Assembly (NCBI RefSeq): GCF_016909155.1
Contig: NZ_JAFBFG010000007.1
Coordinates: forward strand, 1-64,000
Reading direction: 5' to 3'
Length of the DNA stretch: 64,000 nt
Source of the DNA: Chryseomicrobium aureum
GTDB lineage: Bacteria; Bacillota; Bacilli; Bacillales_A; Planococcaceae
Shown: positions 8,752-17,103 of the stretch, one piece after another
How positions within the stretch are numbered: position 1 is the stretch's first letter
Layout of the letters: every line of letters starts with the position of its first letter
Notes under the pieces: model-generated
Database searches by the model: none
What the model saw: the letters and a program-made list of their open reading frames with translations, nothing else
What the model was told of the DNA's origin: nothing
Program-made: the position numbers and the translations under genes

Positions 8752-9540
8752 TTAAGTTGTCACTTGTCGGGTTGCTTGATACCAGTGAATGAACGTTTCA
8801 GCTAGTTCGTCTGGTCGTTCATACATGCTCATGTGTGCTGCTCCTCGAATCAAGCTCTCTGTAGCCTTTTTGGATTCTCCAATAAATGTTTTATAGGACG
8901 GAACAACTTCATCCGTTTCACCCGCTACAAGTAAGTGGGGAATATCCACTTCATTGATAACTTGCCTACGATCTTTACGATCTCTCATTGCTTTTAGAAA
9001 ACGTCTTACTTGCTTCTCATCCGTAGCATATCCGATTTTTTTGGTCTCTTCTAAAATTTCAGGGTGACGTGTAGCAAACCCCTCATCAAATAGTTTGGGG
9101 ATGAGACCGTCAATAAACGACTCTAACCCCTCTTTTTCAATTATCTGTAATCCTCTGTCTCGTCCTTCTTTCGCTTCATCTGAATCTGGGAATGCAGTGG
9201 AATGGATCAATACATAACTGTCGAGATCATAAGGGTATTTCTCTGCATAGGCTAATGTTAAATAGCCTCCCAGCGAATGACCGACAAGTGTCATTTTCTT
9301 AATACCAATACTCTCTTTCCACATTTTTAATAGTTCCACATAGTCTTCAAGGGAAGAATACTGTACAGTTTTCGATTCCCCGTGCCCCGGTAAGTCTAAA
9401 TAATAGGCTTTCATATGATTTTTTAATGGGGCCTCCAGAGCACTCCAATACGACCGACTGCCACAAAAACCATGAATGAACACGACAGCTTCACCTGTCC
9501 CTACTTCTTTATACGCAATACCCGTGTCACGTTGAAACAT
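8752..9540 (-). CDS. alpha/beta-fold hydrolase
   Basis: A 262-aa cytosolic hydrolase. The oxyanion motif HGFCGSRSYW and the nucleophile elbow GHSLGGY give a serine nucleophile; Asp in AGETDEVVP and His in GAAHMSMYERP complete the triad. The fold resembles esterases and MhpC-like C-C hydrolases, but the substrate cannot be told. The gene stands alone between two terminators. Confidence 0.88.
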   Translation of the reverse strand: MFQRDTGIAYKEVGTGEAVVFIHGFCGSRSYWSALEAPLKNHMKAYYLDLPGHGESKTVQYSSLEDYVELLKMWKESIGIKKMTLVGHSLGGYLTLAYAEKYPYDLDSYVLIHSTAFPDSDEAKEGRDRGLQIIEKEGLESFIDGLIPKLFDEGFATRHPEILEETKKIGYATDEKQVRRFLKAMRDRKDRRQVINEVDIPHLLVAGETDEVVPSYKTFIGESKKATESLIRGAAHMSMYERPDELAETFIHWYQATRQVTT

Positions 9541-9692
9541 GTATGAATCGCCTCCTAGATTTTCGTTTTCTATTTTTTGTATTCCCTATACGGGACAGTT
9601 CACACATTAAATTTTCTGAACTTTCTATTTCAAATGACCTATTCTGAGATAGTTGAGTATGGTAGGATAAAAGAAAAACTAGGCAGGTGAGA

Positions 9693-10430
9693 ATGTTGAA
9701 ATTGGTCGAAATTCGTGGTGTTACGATTGGTCATGGCAAGCCAAAAATTATCGTATCGTTAATTAGTTCTACGCGCGATCGTCTACAAGCTGAAATTGAA
9801 TACCTTCTTCAGAAAAAACCGGATATTTGGGAATGGCGACTTGATTTCATGGAAACGTTTGAAGAAGCCGAGCTTATTGAAACGCTGTCTCTGATCCGTG
9901 AACTCACTTTCCCTTCCCCCCTCCTCGTCACCTATCGAACTGTTCAAGAAGGTGGCCAAGGAAGACTTCGATCCAACGCATATGCAAATCTATTACAGCT
10001 GATTGCGAAGAGCCAACTGTGTGACTTAGTAGATGTTGAATTATTTTCAGAAGACAATAAACAGCTTGTCGCCTCCATTCATGCGGAGGGTGTAAAAGTG
10101 ATCGTCTCAAATCATGATTTCGAAAAAACGCCTCCAAAGGAAGAATTAATCTGGCGTTTACGTGAAATGCAATTCATCAACGGAGATATCGGGAAGCTCG
10201 CAGTCATGCCGAAGCGTCCACATGATGTACTATGCCTCTTAGATGCAGCCGATCAAATGAAAACGTTGTACGCAGACAGGCCGTTCATTGTGATGTCGAT
10301 GGGTGACCTCGGTGCAATTTCACGTCTTGGTGGACATCACTATGGATCATCTGCAACATTTGCAGCAGGCTCCACTCCATCCGCCCCAGGACAGTTACCA
10401 GTAGAGCTCATGAAACAACTTTTGCTGTAA
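9693..10430 (+). CDS. aroD: type I 3-dehydroquinate dehydratase
   Basis: Dehydrates 3-dehydroquinate to 3-dehydroshikimate in the shikimate pathway by a Schiff-base mechanism. Seen: WEWRLDF (substrate-binding Glu and Arg), SNHDFEKTP with the catalytic His, and GKLAVMPKRPHDV with the Schiff-base lysine. About 245 aa, normal for type I. The start is uncertain: GTG 9687, ATG 9693 and TTG 9696 all lie near AGGCAGGTGAG; ATG is chosen. Shikimate feeds the trp operon found at 45 kb. Confidence 0.93.
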   Translation: MLKLVEIRGVTIGHGKPKIIVSLISSTRDRLQAEIEYLLQKKPDIWEWRLDFMETFEEAELIETLSLIRELTFPSPLLVTYRTVQEGGQGRLRSNAYANLLQLIAKSQLCDLVDVELFSEDNKQLVASIHAEGVKVIVSNHDFEKTPPKEELIWRLREMQFINGDIGKLAVMPKRPHDVLCLLDAADQMKTLYADRPFIVMSMGDLGAISRLGGHHYGSSATFAAGSTPSAPGQLPVELMKQLLL

Positions 10431-10440
10431 TACAATTAGT

Positions 10441-10470
10441 AAGCCCTTCACTTTGGGCTTCTTTTTTTTG
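10441..10470 (+). terminator. terminator of aroD
   Basis: AAGCCC / GGGCTT hairpin followed by eight T's. Confidence 0.85.
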
Positions 10471-10520
10471 AAACTTTTTGTTTCGTAAACCGTAAAACAC
10501 CTATGGAAGGAGTGAACGTG

Positions 10521-11450
10521 ATGACACTCGTCATTGAAAATGTAACGAAGACCTATCAAAATTTCACAGCGGTCGATGCACTGAGCTTTACCATTCCAAA
10601 AGGAGAATCGTTTGGATTGATTGGACAAAATGGTGCTGGGAAGACGACGACGTTTCGTATGATACTGGACCTTCAAGAAACTACAAAAGGGACAATCAGT
10701 TGGGATGGTCGCCCTATGAACTCAGTAGACCGTGACCTACTTGGCTATTTACCGGAAGAACGCGGCATCTTCCCCACGATGCCTGTCGAGGAACAACTTT
10801 ATTTCTTTGGAGAGTTGCGCGGGCAAAAGCGGAAAGACTTGAAGAAAGAAGTGGACTACTGGATTGAACGCTTTGATCTAGAAGACAAACGTAAAGAAAA
10901 GGCTGAAAAGCTATCAAAAGGAAATCAACAAAAAGTTCAGTTGATAGCGAGCTTTATCCACAAACCTGCATTCTTAATTTTGGATGAGCCGTTCAGTGGT
11001 CTCGACCCGGTAAACAAAGATTTACTGAAAGAAGCGATTCTACATCTAAAAGAACAAGGCACAACTATTCTGTTTTCTAGTCATCAGATGGACCACGTCG
11101 AAGAACTGTGTGACCACTTGTGTTTATTAAAGCGCGGGCAATCTCTGTTTTCAGGAAGCTTACTGGATTTAAAGAAAAGCTACGGCAAAATCAAACTTGC
11201 GATTCGTTCGGACCATTCGCTTGAGCAATTGCTGGCTCTTGATGGAGTCGCATCAGGGGTGCAGAAAAAAGACCATGTCCTGTTGACTTTGCGTGACGAA
11301 TCCTACGCGCAGTCTATCTTTGATTTTGTTTCTGCCGGGAACTATATCGAACGTTTTAGTCTTGATTACTTGTCCCTTGATGAAATCTTCAAACTGAAAG
11401 TAGGTGAACCAAGTGGCAAAGTTTTGGCTGCTCGTGAAACAACTCTATAA
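10521..11450 (+). CDS. ABC transporter ATP-binding protein, NatA/YhaQ-like
   Basis: A 309-aa ABC ATPase. Walker A is GQNGAGKTT, the signature is LSKGNQQK, and Walker B is FLILDEPFSG; a DUF4162-type C-terminal extension follows. ATPases with this tail drive ABC-2-type exporters such as NatAB, which extrude sodium or hydrophobic compounds. The start at 10521 has an AAGGAG site; an in-frame ATG six codons upstream lacks one. The gene overlaps the permease gene by 47 bases, which indicates translational coupling. Confidence 0.9.
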   Translation: MTLVIENVTKTYQNFTAVDALSFTIPKGESFGLIGQNGAGKTTTFRMILDLQETTKGTISWDGRPMNSVDRDLLGYLPEERGIFPTMPVEEQLYFFGELRGQKRKDLKKEVDYWIERFDLEDKRKEKAEKLSKGNQQKVQLIASFIHKPAFLILDEPFSGLDPVNKDLLKEAILHLKEQGTTILFSSHQMDHVEELCDHLCLLKRGQSLFSGSLLDLKKSYGKIKLAIRSDHSLEQLLALDGVASGVQKKDHVLLTLRDESYAQSIFDFVSAGNYIERFSLDYLSLDEIFKLKVGEPSGKVLAARETTL

Positions 11451-12651
11451 ACAAAAAGTAAAAGCAAAATCGTTCATCTTCACGATTGCGCTCTACGCGA
11501 TTGTTCTAGCAGGCGTCCTGTTTTGGAATGATATCAGTGAGTTCTTGTTCAGTGATGAACCGATGCAGGTGACCATTGTGGATGAGACAGCTTCTGGTGC
11601 TGGGGAATTGCTACAATCGACAGAAGATATGGAAGTCGTCCAGTCGACTGGCTCGTTAGAAGATGCAAAAGAAGCATTGGTCGATGAACAAGTGGATGCG
11701 GTGATTTCTCTTGAGGATCAAGAGGATCAGCTCGCGGCTACAATCTTCACGAACGAACCGTTATCTTTTACAACACAAACAACACTCTCTGCACAGCTTG
11801 ATTATGCTGGGAAGCTTTATGCAGTTCAGCAAATGAACTTAACACCTGAACAAGCGGAGCAAGTGCTCGGTGCTCAAGCATTTGTCGCATATGAATTAGT
11901 GAACGAAGAAGCGACGAGTGGAAAAAGTGAATCCGAAAAAGCAGCTGGAATTGGTGTTTCTTATCTAGTTGGATTTTTGATTTATTTCTTCGTCATGACG
12001 TTCTTATCGATGATTACTTCAGATGTTGCATCTGAAAAAGGATCGCGCGTTCTTGAAGTATTGCTTGCAACAATCAAACCGACGACACACTTCCTTGCGA
12101 AGCTTGTCGGAACATTGCTCGTCGCTTTAACGCAACTGGCAGCTGTCGCTCTTATTGCGGTGTTATTGCTTCTAGTAGCAGATGGTGGATCACGATTAGA
12201 GATTGTGCAAGATATTTTAGGGGACTTGTCAGGTGCGTACCTGCTGTATACAGTTGCCTTTTTATTGATGACACTGATGTTCTATTTGATTTTCGGAGCT
12301 CTACTTGGTTCTCTCGTTTCAAAAGTAGAAGAAGCGAGTCAAGCACTCGTTCCTGCGATGATGATGGCACTAAGTGGCTTCTACGTATTGATTACAGGTT
12401 CATTTAATCCAGACACGATGCTCATAAAAGTGTTCTCGTATCTACCGTTTTCATCCGGTATGGTCATGCCCCTTCGTATCGGAGCAACAGACATGCCAGT
12501 ATGGGAAGCGGGCCTATCGTTCTTGATTCTCACGGGAACCGTGGTAGGATTGTTCTTCTTCACCATGCATTTCTATAAACGAAGCGTTTTAACTTATACA
12601 ACAGGCGGAATCTTGTCGAAATTTAGAGCCGTCTTCAAAACTACTACTTAG
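11404..12651 (+). CDS. ABC-2-type permease, NatB/YhaP-like
   Basis: A 415-aa partner of the ATPase just upstream. It has a membrane helix near residues 20-40, a large extracytoplasmic domain to about residue 175, then five or six helices with the ABC-2 motif TSDVASEKGSRVLEVLLATIKP. That organisation matches the NatB/YhaP exporter permeases. Start codon choice is open between GTG 11404 and GTG 11413, both inside the end of the ATPase gene. The exported substrate is unknown. Confidence 0.88.
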   Translation: MNQVAKFWLLVKQLYKQKVKAKSFIFTIALYAIVLAGVLFWNDISEFLFSDEPMQVTIVDETASGAGELLQSTEDMEVVQSTGSLEDAKEALVDEQVDAVISLEDQEDQLAATIFTNEPLSFTTQTTLSAQLDYAGKLYAVQQMNLTPEQAEQVLGAQAFVAYELVNEEATSGKSESEKAAGIGVSYLVGFLIYFFVMTFLSMITSDVASEKGSRVLEVLLATIKPTTHFLAKLVGTLLVALTQLAAVALIAVLLLLVADGGSRLEIVQDILGDLSGAYLLYTVAFLLMTLMFYLIFGALLGSLVSKVEEASQALVPAMMMALSGFYVLITGSFNPDTMLIKVFSYLPFSSGMVMPLRIGATDMPVWEAGLSFLILTGTVVGLFFFTMHFYKRSVLTYTTGGILSKFRAVFKTTT

Positions 12652-12679
12652 AACGGGCCTTGTGCCTGTTCTTTTTTTT
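12652..12679 (+). terminator. terminator of the ABC exporter operon
   Basis: GAACGGGC / GCCTGTTC hairpin followed by eight T's, immediately after the stop codon. Confidence 0.85.
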
Positions 12680-12715
12680 GCCGTGCTCCGTATACTAGCT
12701 ACGAGGAGGAGTTCG

Positions 12716-12811
12716 ATGTGTGGATTTGCGGGTAGTGTGAACTTTACCACACCACCCCTTGCTACTATAATACGACTGAGGGCACAAAGCGAAGTTTCCA
12801 GGGCACAATAG
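12716..12811 (+). pseudogene. remnant of an asparagine synthetase-type gene (N-terminus only)
   Basis: A strong site ACGAGGAGGAGTTCG precedes ATG 12716. The first codons read MCGFAGSVNF, the N-terminus expected of class II glutamine amidotransferases such as AsnB, whose Cys2 is the nucleophile. After about ten codons the homology ends. The frame then runs into the 21-bp repeat array and stops at TAG 12809-12811. A TATACT box lies at 12691-12696. I infer that the body of an asnB-like gene was lost and replaced by the repeat element, leaving its translation start. The match is short, so chance resemblance remains possible, but RBS plus MCGFAG together are unusual. Confidence 0.5.
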
Positions 12812-12885
12812 GCCTCCACCAGGGCATAATAAAACGGAATCAGGGCATAAACAAAACCGTTGGCGACCCTAGTACTTGCTAGAAT
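12774..12885 (+). repeat. 21-bp-period array, type A (AGGGCACA units)
   Basis: AGGGCACA or AGGGCATA begins at 12779, 12800, 12821 and 12842, exactly 21 bp apart. The array ends in GGCGACCCTAGTACTTGCTAG, a diverged form of the AGCGACCCAAGACCTTACTAG end of the copy at 41876-42031. The element fills the gap between the asnB remnant and the ykuR terminator. Confidence 0.8.
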
Positions 12886-12887
12886 AC

Positions 12888-12919
12888 AAAAACCCCGACC
12901 AAATTTGGTCGGGGTTTCT
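12888..12919 (-). terminator. terminator of the dapH-ykuR operon
   Basis: AACCCCGACCAAA / TTTGGTCGGGGTTT hairpin immediately behind the ykuR stop codon. Confidence 0.85.
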
Positions 12920-12921
12920 AC

Positions 12922-14049
12922 TTAGGATGCACGCGCGCGAATCCAGCGTTCCACAAATTCCGCAACGAGCGGAATCATGGACTCATCTGGGTTCAACTTC
13001 GCATGATGGAGGCCTGCTTCGGACTGAACACCTGCCCAAAACAAGAGGCCTGGAATATCTTCAATGAAGTAGCCAAAGTCCTCTCCTGTCATCGCTTCTT
13101 TAGACAACAAGAAATCGACAGTCGCATCCTGCTGTGCAAACTGAATAAATTGACCAGCCAGCACTTCATGATTATAGACTTGGTGATACGCTGACCCATA
13201 GTCAATCGTGACACGGCAATCAAATGACTGCTCGATTCCGCGTGCAAGTGCCTCGATACGTGACTTGATCTGCTTCATCACTTCCGCATCGAACGTGCGT
13301 ATCGTCCCTTCGAGTCGAGCATGTCCAGAAATGATGTTCTGCACAGTTCCTGACATCATCTTACCTATTGTCACTACGCTTGGTTCTAAAGGATCTATAG
13401 ACCTGCTGACAATCGATTGTAGCTGCACTAGAAGATGGGCGGCTGCAACCGACATGTCTGCTGTCCGGTGCGGAAACGCGGCGTGACCTTCTGTTCCGTA
13501 CAAATCGATATACAATTCCGAGGTGTTCGCAAACAAAATACCAGGTTTCGTCGCCACTGTACCGACCGGAAGTTCCGGTGCGATGTGCAGGGCATAAAAC
13601 TCGTCCGGTTCAAGTTCCGGCTTTTCCGTACGCACCCACTCAAGCATTGGTAACGCGCCACCCGGAGATTCTTCAGCAGGTTGGAAATACACAAGAACGT
13701 CATCACGCGCTGGTTTTTCCGCTAGTGCCTTCACTAAATGCAAAGCGACCGTCATATGAATATCGTGACCGCAGGCATGCATGAATCCCGGATGTTGACT
13801 CGCAAATTCGAGACCCGTCTGCTCAGCGATTGGTAGTCCATCGATGTCGGTACGCCACGCAATTGTTTTAGTAGGAGCTGTTCCGTTGATTTTTACAACG
13901 AGACCCGTTCTCCAGTGAAAAACTTCAAGTGCGTCTTGTGGAAATGTCGCAAGCGTCTCTTCAATCAACTGTTTCGTTTTGACTTCTTCAAATCCACGCT
14001 CCGGAATCTGGTGAAATTTGCGGCGTAACTGAATCAGTTCATGTGTCAT
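12922..14049 (-). CDS. ykuR: N-acetyldiaminopimelate deacetylase (M20 family)
   Basis: Removes the acetyl group from N-acetyl-LL-2,6-diaminopimelate in the acetylase branch of lysine and peptidoglycan-precursor synthesis. 375 aa. M20 metal ligands are visible: HACGHDIH at 91-98 and the catalytic/metal pair Glu126-Glu127 in QPAEESPGGA; a dimerisation domain lies in the middle third. The start codon directly follows the TAA of dapH (TAAATG), so the genes are translationally coupled. M20 aminoacylases look similar, but the partner gene fixes the role. Confidence 0.93.
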   Translation of the reverse strand: MTHELIQLRRKFHQIPERGFEEVKTKQLIEETLATFPQDALEVFHWRTGLVVKINGTAPTKTIAWRTDIDGLPIAEQTGLEFASQHPGFMHACGHDIHMTVALHLVKALAEKPARDDVLVYFQPAEESPGGALPMLEWVRTEKPELEPDEFYALHIAPELPVGTVATKPGILFANTSELYIDLYGTEGHAAFPHRTADMSVAAAHLLVQLQSIVSRSIDPLEPSVVTIGKMMSGTVQNIISGHARLEGTIRTFDAEVMKQIKSRIEALARGIEQSFDCRVTIDYGSAYHQVYNHEVLAGQFIQFAQQDATVDFLLSKEAMTGEDFGYFIEDIPGLLFWAGVQSEAGLHHAKLNPDESMIPLVAEFVERWIRARAS

Positions 14050-14763
14050 TTACAGTTGACGAAGCTCTTGCATGATTTCTGTTTTTGAACGGGTCTTGTC
14101 ATCGATTTCTTTAATAACGCGTGCTGGAGTTCCACCAACCACTGTATATTCTGGAACATCCTTCGTTACGACTGCTCCTGCAGCAACGACAGACCCTTTT
14201 CCAATACGAACGCCTTCAAGCACTACTGCATTAGCACCGATGAGAACATCGTCTTCCACGATTACGGGTGTTGCGGATGGTGGCTCGATTACGCCAGCAA
14301 GGACTGCGCCTGCACCAATATGACAGTTCTTCCCGACTGTTGCACGGCCGCCTAAAATAGCGCCCATGTCGATCATCGTTCCGTCGTCGATTGATGCACC
14401 AATGTTGATGACAGCGCCCATCATGATGATACAGTTGTTGCCGATGTGTACTTGATCACGAATAAAGGCACCTGGTTCGATACGTGAGTTGATGTTTTTT
14501 AAGTCAAGAAGCGGAATCGCAGAGTTGCGGCTCTCGTTTTCGATGACGATATCTGTGATTTGCGCTTTTGCAGTGTCTAGAGCTGGCTCAATTTCTGCCC
14601 ACTCACCGAAAAGGATGACCGAGTTGCCTTGACCGAATACTTTTGTATTGTCACCAAATGAAAGTTTGTCGAGATCATTCCCGTTTAAATAGACTTTCAC
14701 TTGTGTCGATTTTTTAGCGTGTTGAATGTACGAAATAATTTCATGTGCATCTAATTGCTTCAT
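14050..14763 (-). CDS. dapH: tetrahydrodipicolinate N-acetyltransferase
   Basis: Acetylates 2,3,4,5-tetrahydrodipicolinate with acetyl-CoA, the step before the aminotransferase and YkuR in the acetyl-DAP pathway. 237 aa. A mixed N-terminal domain (to about 90) is followed by a left-handed beta-helix of hexapeptide repeats ([36 protein letters not shown]). The ribosome site GGGAGGTAGTG is strong. It is first gene of a two-gene operon with ykuR. No lysine riboswitch fits in the 150-bp upstream gap. Confidence 0.95.
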   Translation of the reverse strand: MKQLDAHEIISYIQHAKKSTQVKVYLNGNDLDKLSFGDNTKVFGQGNSVILFGEWAEIEPALDTAKAQITDIVIENESRNSAIPLLDLKNINSRIEPGAFIRDQVHIGNNCIIMMGAVINIGASIDDGTMIDMGAILGGRATVGKNCHIGAGAVLAGVIEPPSATPVIVEDDVLIGANAVVLEGVRIGKGSVVAAGAVVTKDVPEYTVVGGTPARVIKEIDDKTRSKTEIMQELRQL

Positions 14764-14916
14764 TACACTACCTCCCTAAAGTAATACTATCTATTGTACA
14801 AGAATAATCTTAATAGTTCACGTATTTTTATACAAGCCAAGCAAAGTAATTTACATTTCTTCGTTTTGTTTGTATGATTTAAATATTATAATTCATACAA
14901 GAATGGTGGGTTTTAA

Positions 14917-15333
14917 ATGAAAACTATTCCAAAACCTCTTGTCACTCTCAATCAATGGATCATCGTGCTAGCTGTCGTGGCAGCACTCAGTATACAGTCT
15001 ATTTGGCCACTGCTCATTCCATTCCTCGCAAATGGAATCAGTCTTGCAACAGGCTTCCACCCAATTTTAGCACCGGCAAAGAAATTGTTAAAAAACCCTT
15101 TGTCTTCGTATGTACAAGAAGATGTTGGGCAACTTCGCTTTAACCAATTTATGGCTGTCGCGTTTCTAGGAACTGCGATTGCTGGGGGACTTGCTGGTAG
15201 CACTGTTATTTTCGTTGCAGCGAGCATTATGGTCGGGTTAGCTGCTGCCATCGCACTCGCTGGTTTCTGTGTCGGATGCTTTATTCGTTTTCAGTACCAA
15301 CAGTGGAAATATCGTCGGAGTGTCTCATCTTAA
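14917..15333 (+). CDS. DUF4395-family membrane protein
   Basis: A 138-aa integral membrane protein. It starts with the family-typical IPKPLVTLNQW, has helices near 16-38, 78-100 and 103-125, and the conserved GFCVGCFI cysteine pair in the last helix. Members often sit near thiol-redox genes and may have redox-active cysteines; the function is not established. The ribosome site is GGTGGG. It diverges from dapH and has its own terminator. Confidence 0.8.
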   Translation: MKTIPKPLVTLNQWIIVLAVVAALSIQSIWPLLIPFLANGISLATGFHPILAPAKKLLKNPLSSYVQEDVGQLRFNQFMAVAFLGTAIAGGLAGSTVIFVAASIMVGLAAAIALAGFCVGCFIRFQYQQWKYRRSVSS

Positions 15334-15340
15334 GTAGCAT

Positions 15341-15374
15341 GAACTGTTGACCGAATGGGGTCAGCAGTTTTTTT
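15341..15374 (+). terminator. terminator of the DUF4395 gene
   Basis: AACTGTTGACC / GGTCAGCAGTT hairpin followed by seven T's. Confidence 0.85.
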
Positions 15375-15435
15375 GTGGGAACTTTTGGTGATAGCGATGC
15401 GTATAATTTAGAAACGAATATACTGGAGATTTGTG

Positions 15436-15729
15436 ATGAAAAAAATACTTTTTGGAATTAGTATAGTAATTTTGTTTACCGCGATTGCCGTATCAGGACG
15501 ACTTGCATTTGTAGAAATGCGTGTAACTGAGTATTTGATTGAACATGAATCGATACCGGAAGAGTCAATTTTAGTCAGTGATTCATTCATTGCGAATTTG
15601 CCTGGAGCAAAGAATTGGATGGTTGCCATTAAATTGAAGGATGATGCGCGTACATATTATTATTATTCTCAGAAGGGTCAAATTTATCTAGAATCCTATA
15701 CAGAGAATGGTGTTGAATACGTGCAGTGA
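15436..15729 (+). CDS. DUF3139-family small exported or membrane-anchored protein
   Basis: A 97-aa protein with an N-terminal hydrophobic helix (about 4-22) that may be a membrane anchor, then a small extracytoplasmic domain ending in the KGQIYLESYTENG strand pair. Length and layout fit DUF3139 proteins of Bacillales; function unknown. The ATG at 15436 follows a GGAG site; a GTG one codon earlier is also in frame. Confidence 0.6.
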   Translation: MKKILFGISIVILFTAIAVSGRLAFVEMRVTEYLIEHESIPEESILVSDSFIANLPGAKNWMVAIKLKDDARTYYYYSQKGQIYLESYTENGVEYVQ

Positions 15730-15733
15730 CAGT

Positions 15734-15770
15734 AAAAGCCCGGCTCCTAGTAAGAGCCGGGCTTCATTCT
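15734..15770. terminator. bidirectional terminator
   Basis: AAGCCCGGCTC / GAGCCGGGCTT hairpin between two convergent genes. Confidence 0.88.
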
Positions 15771-16244
15771 TTATTCTTCTTCAGGCTCCTCTTCTTCTTT
15801 CTTCCCTTTACGGAATGAAATTCGTCTAAACAAGAAGAAACCGATTAACCCAAGAACGACAAACGAAAAAACTGAACCGATGGACTCAGTCGTTAATGAA
15901 CTTTCGCGAACAGCTTCTCCCGTAAACTCAACTGTTCGTTCTCCGACTATATAGACACCTGGAGATTCTTCTACCGCAATCTTCTCTGCAGGATCGACTC
16001 CGGGAATCTCATAGTACGGCGTTCCTACTTCATACGCATTGGAGAAATTCCCGCTGTAGAACTCAACTCGGTCTCCGTACTCGGTGACTTCACCGATTCG
16101 TTTTCCGACCTCATCCACAGTTTCACTTGATAATTCATAGACATGATCTTCATAGACGACAAAGAAACTTGCAAAGTTTGCAAATGCTTGAATCGGCAGT
16201 AGTAGCCACCCAACAATCAAGATGGACACGACTAGTTTTTTCAT
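15771..16244 (-). CDS. secreted, C-terminally membrane-anchored protein of unknown function
   Basis: A 157-aa protein with a signal peptide (cleavage likely after IQAFA, about residue 22), an extracytoplasmic domain of about 90 residues containing [10 protein letters not shown] and [11 protein letters not shown], then one membrane helix near 125-142 and a cytosolic tail [13 protein letters not shown]. Its start overlaps the stop of the YeeN-like gene (ATGA), so it is the second gene of that operon. I do not recognise a family. Confidence 0.7.
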   Translation of the reverse strand: MKKLVVSILIVGWLLLPIQAFANFASFFVVYEDHVYELSSETVDEVGKRIGEVTEYGDRVEFYSGNFSNAYEVGTPYYEIPGVDPAEKIAVEESPGVYIVGERTVEFTGEAVRESSLTTESIGSVFSFVVLGLIGFFLFRRISFRKGKKEEEEPEEE

Positions 16245-16960
16245 TCGCTCAAATCCACGTTGTGATAGACTTGGCGAACATCTTCAAGATCTTCGATTGC
16301 GTCGATCATTTTTTCAAATTGTGCTTGGTCTTCTGCGCTTAATTGAATGTCATTTTGTGCAAGCATTGTTAATTCTGCAACTGAGAATTCCGAAACACCC
16401 GCCCCGCGGAAAGCTTCTTGTACGGTATGGAACTGGTCTGGTTCTGCATAGACAATAACTGCTTCCTCTTCGCCTAAAATATCACGTGCATCCACATCTG
16501 CTTCCATCAACAATTCCAATACGTCATCTTCTGTTTTTCCTTCAACACCAATAACAGCTGTTGCATCAAACATATACGATACCGAACCGCTGACACCCAT
16601 GTTCCCGCCGTTTTTCCCGAATGCTGCGCGCACGTCTGAAGCTGTGCGATTCACATTGTTTGTCAGTGCGTCGACAATGACCATTGAGCCACCAGGACCG
16701 AATCCTTCGTAACGAAGCTCGTCGTAACTTTCTTCTCCGCCACCTTTTGCTTTTTCAATCGCTTTATCGATGATGTGCTTCGGTACACTGTACGTTTTAG
16801 CACGCTCAAGTACAACTTTCAATGCTTGGTTAGAAACTGGATCCGGCTCACCTTGACGAGCAGCCACGTAGATTTCACGACCAAATTTAGCATAAATTCG
16901 GCTTGTATTGGCGTCTTTTGAAGCCTTCTTTTCTTTAATATTATTCCATTTACGTCCCAT
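16241..16960 (-). CDS. yeeN: YebC/PmpR-family protein, YeeN type
   Basis: A 239-aa three-domain protein. The beginning [20 protein letters not shown] matches the YeeN subtype of Bacillus rather than the canonical AGHSKW form of YebC. Conserved features are [27 protein letters not shown] and the Asn-rich [17 protein letters not shown]. The family binds DNA or the translating ribosome; recent work on YebC-type proteins points to relief of stalling at proline stretches, and whether YeeN shares this is not known. It is first in an operon with the unknown secreted protein. Confidence 0.93.
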   Translation of the reverse strand: MGRKWNNIKEKKASKDANTSRIYAKFGREIYVAARQGEPDPVSNQALKVVLERAKTYSVPKHIIDKAIEKAKGGGEESYDELRYEGFGPGGSMVIVDALTNNVNRTASDVRAAFGKNGGNMGVSGSVSYMFDATAVIGVEGKTEDDVLELLMEADVDARDILGEEEAVIVYAEPDQFHTVQEAFRGAGVSEFSVAELTMLAQNDIQLSAEDQAQFEKMIDAIEDLEDVRQVYHNVDLSE

Positions 16961-17103
16961 AAATTGTCACTCTCTTTCTATTCAGTCGCCTCCCATTATA
17001 CACGAATTCACAACATGCTTCTAGTTCCAGGAAATCGCATCAAAATGCACGTTTCTGTGCTATAATTGAAGGAGCAAAACGACATAAATAAGGGAGTTTT
17101 TCA

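Noticed and set aside
14764-14916. Lysine riboswitch ahead of dapH
   Set aside because: The gap is too short and shows no L-box motifs or terminator hairpin.
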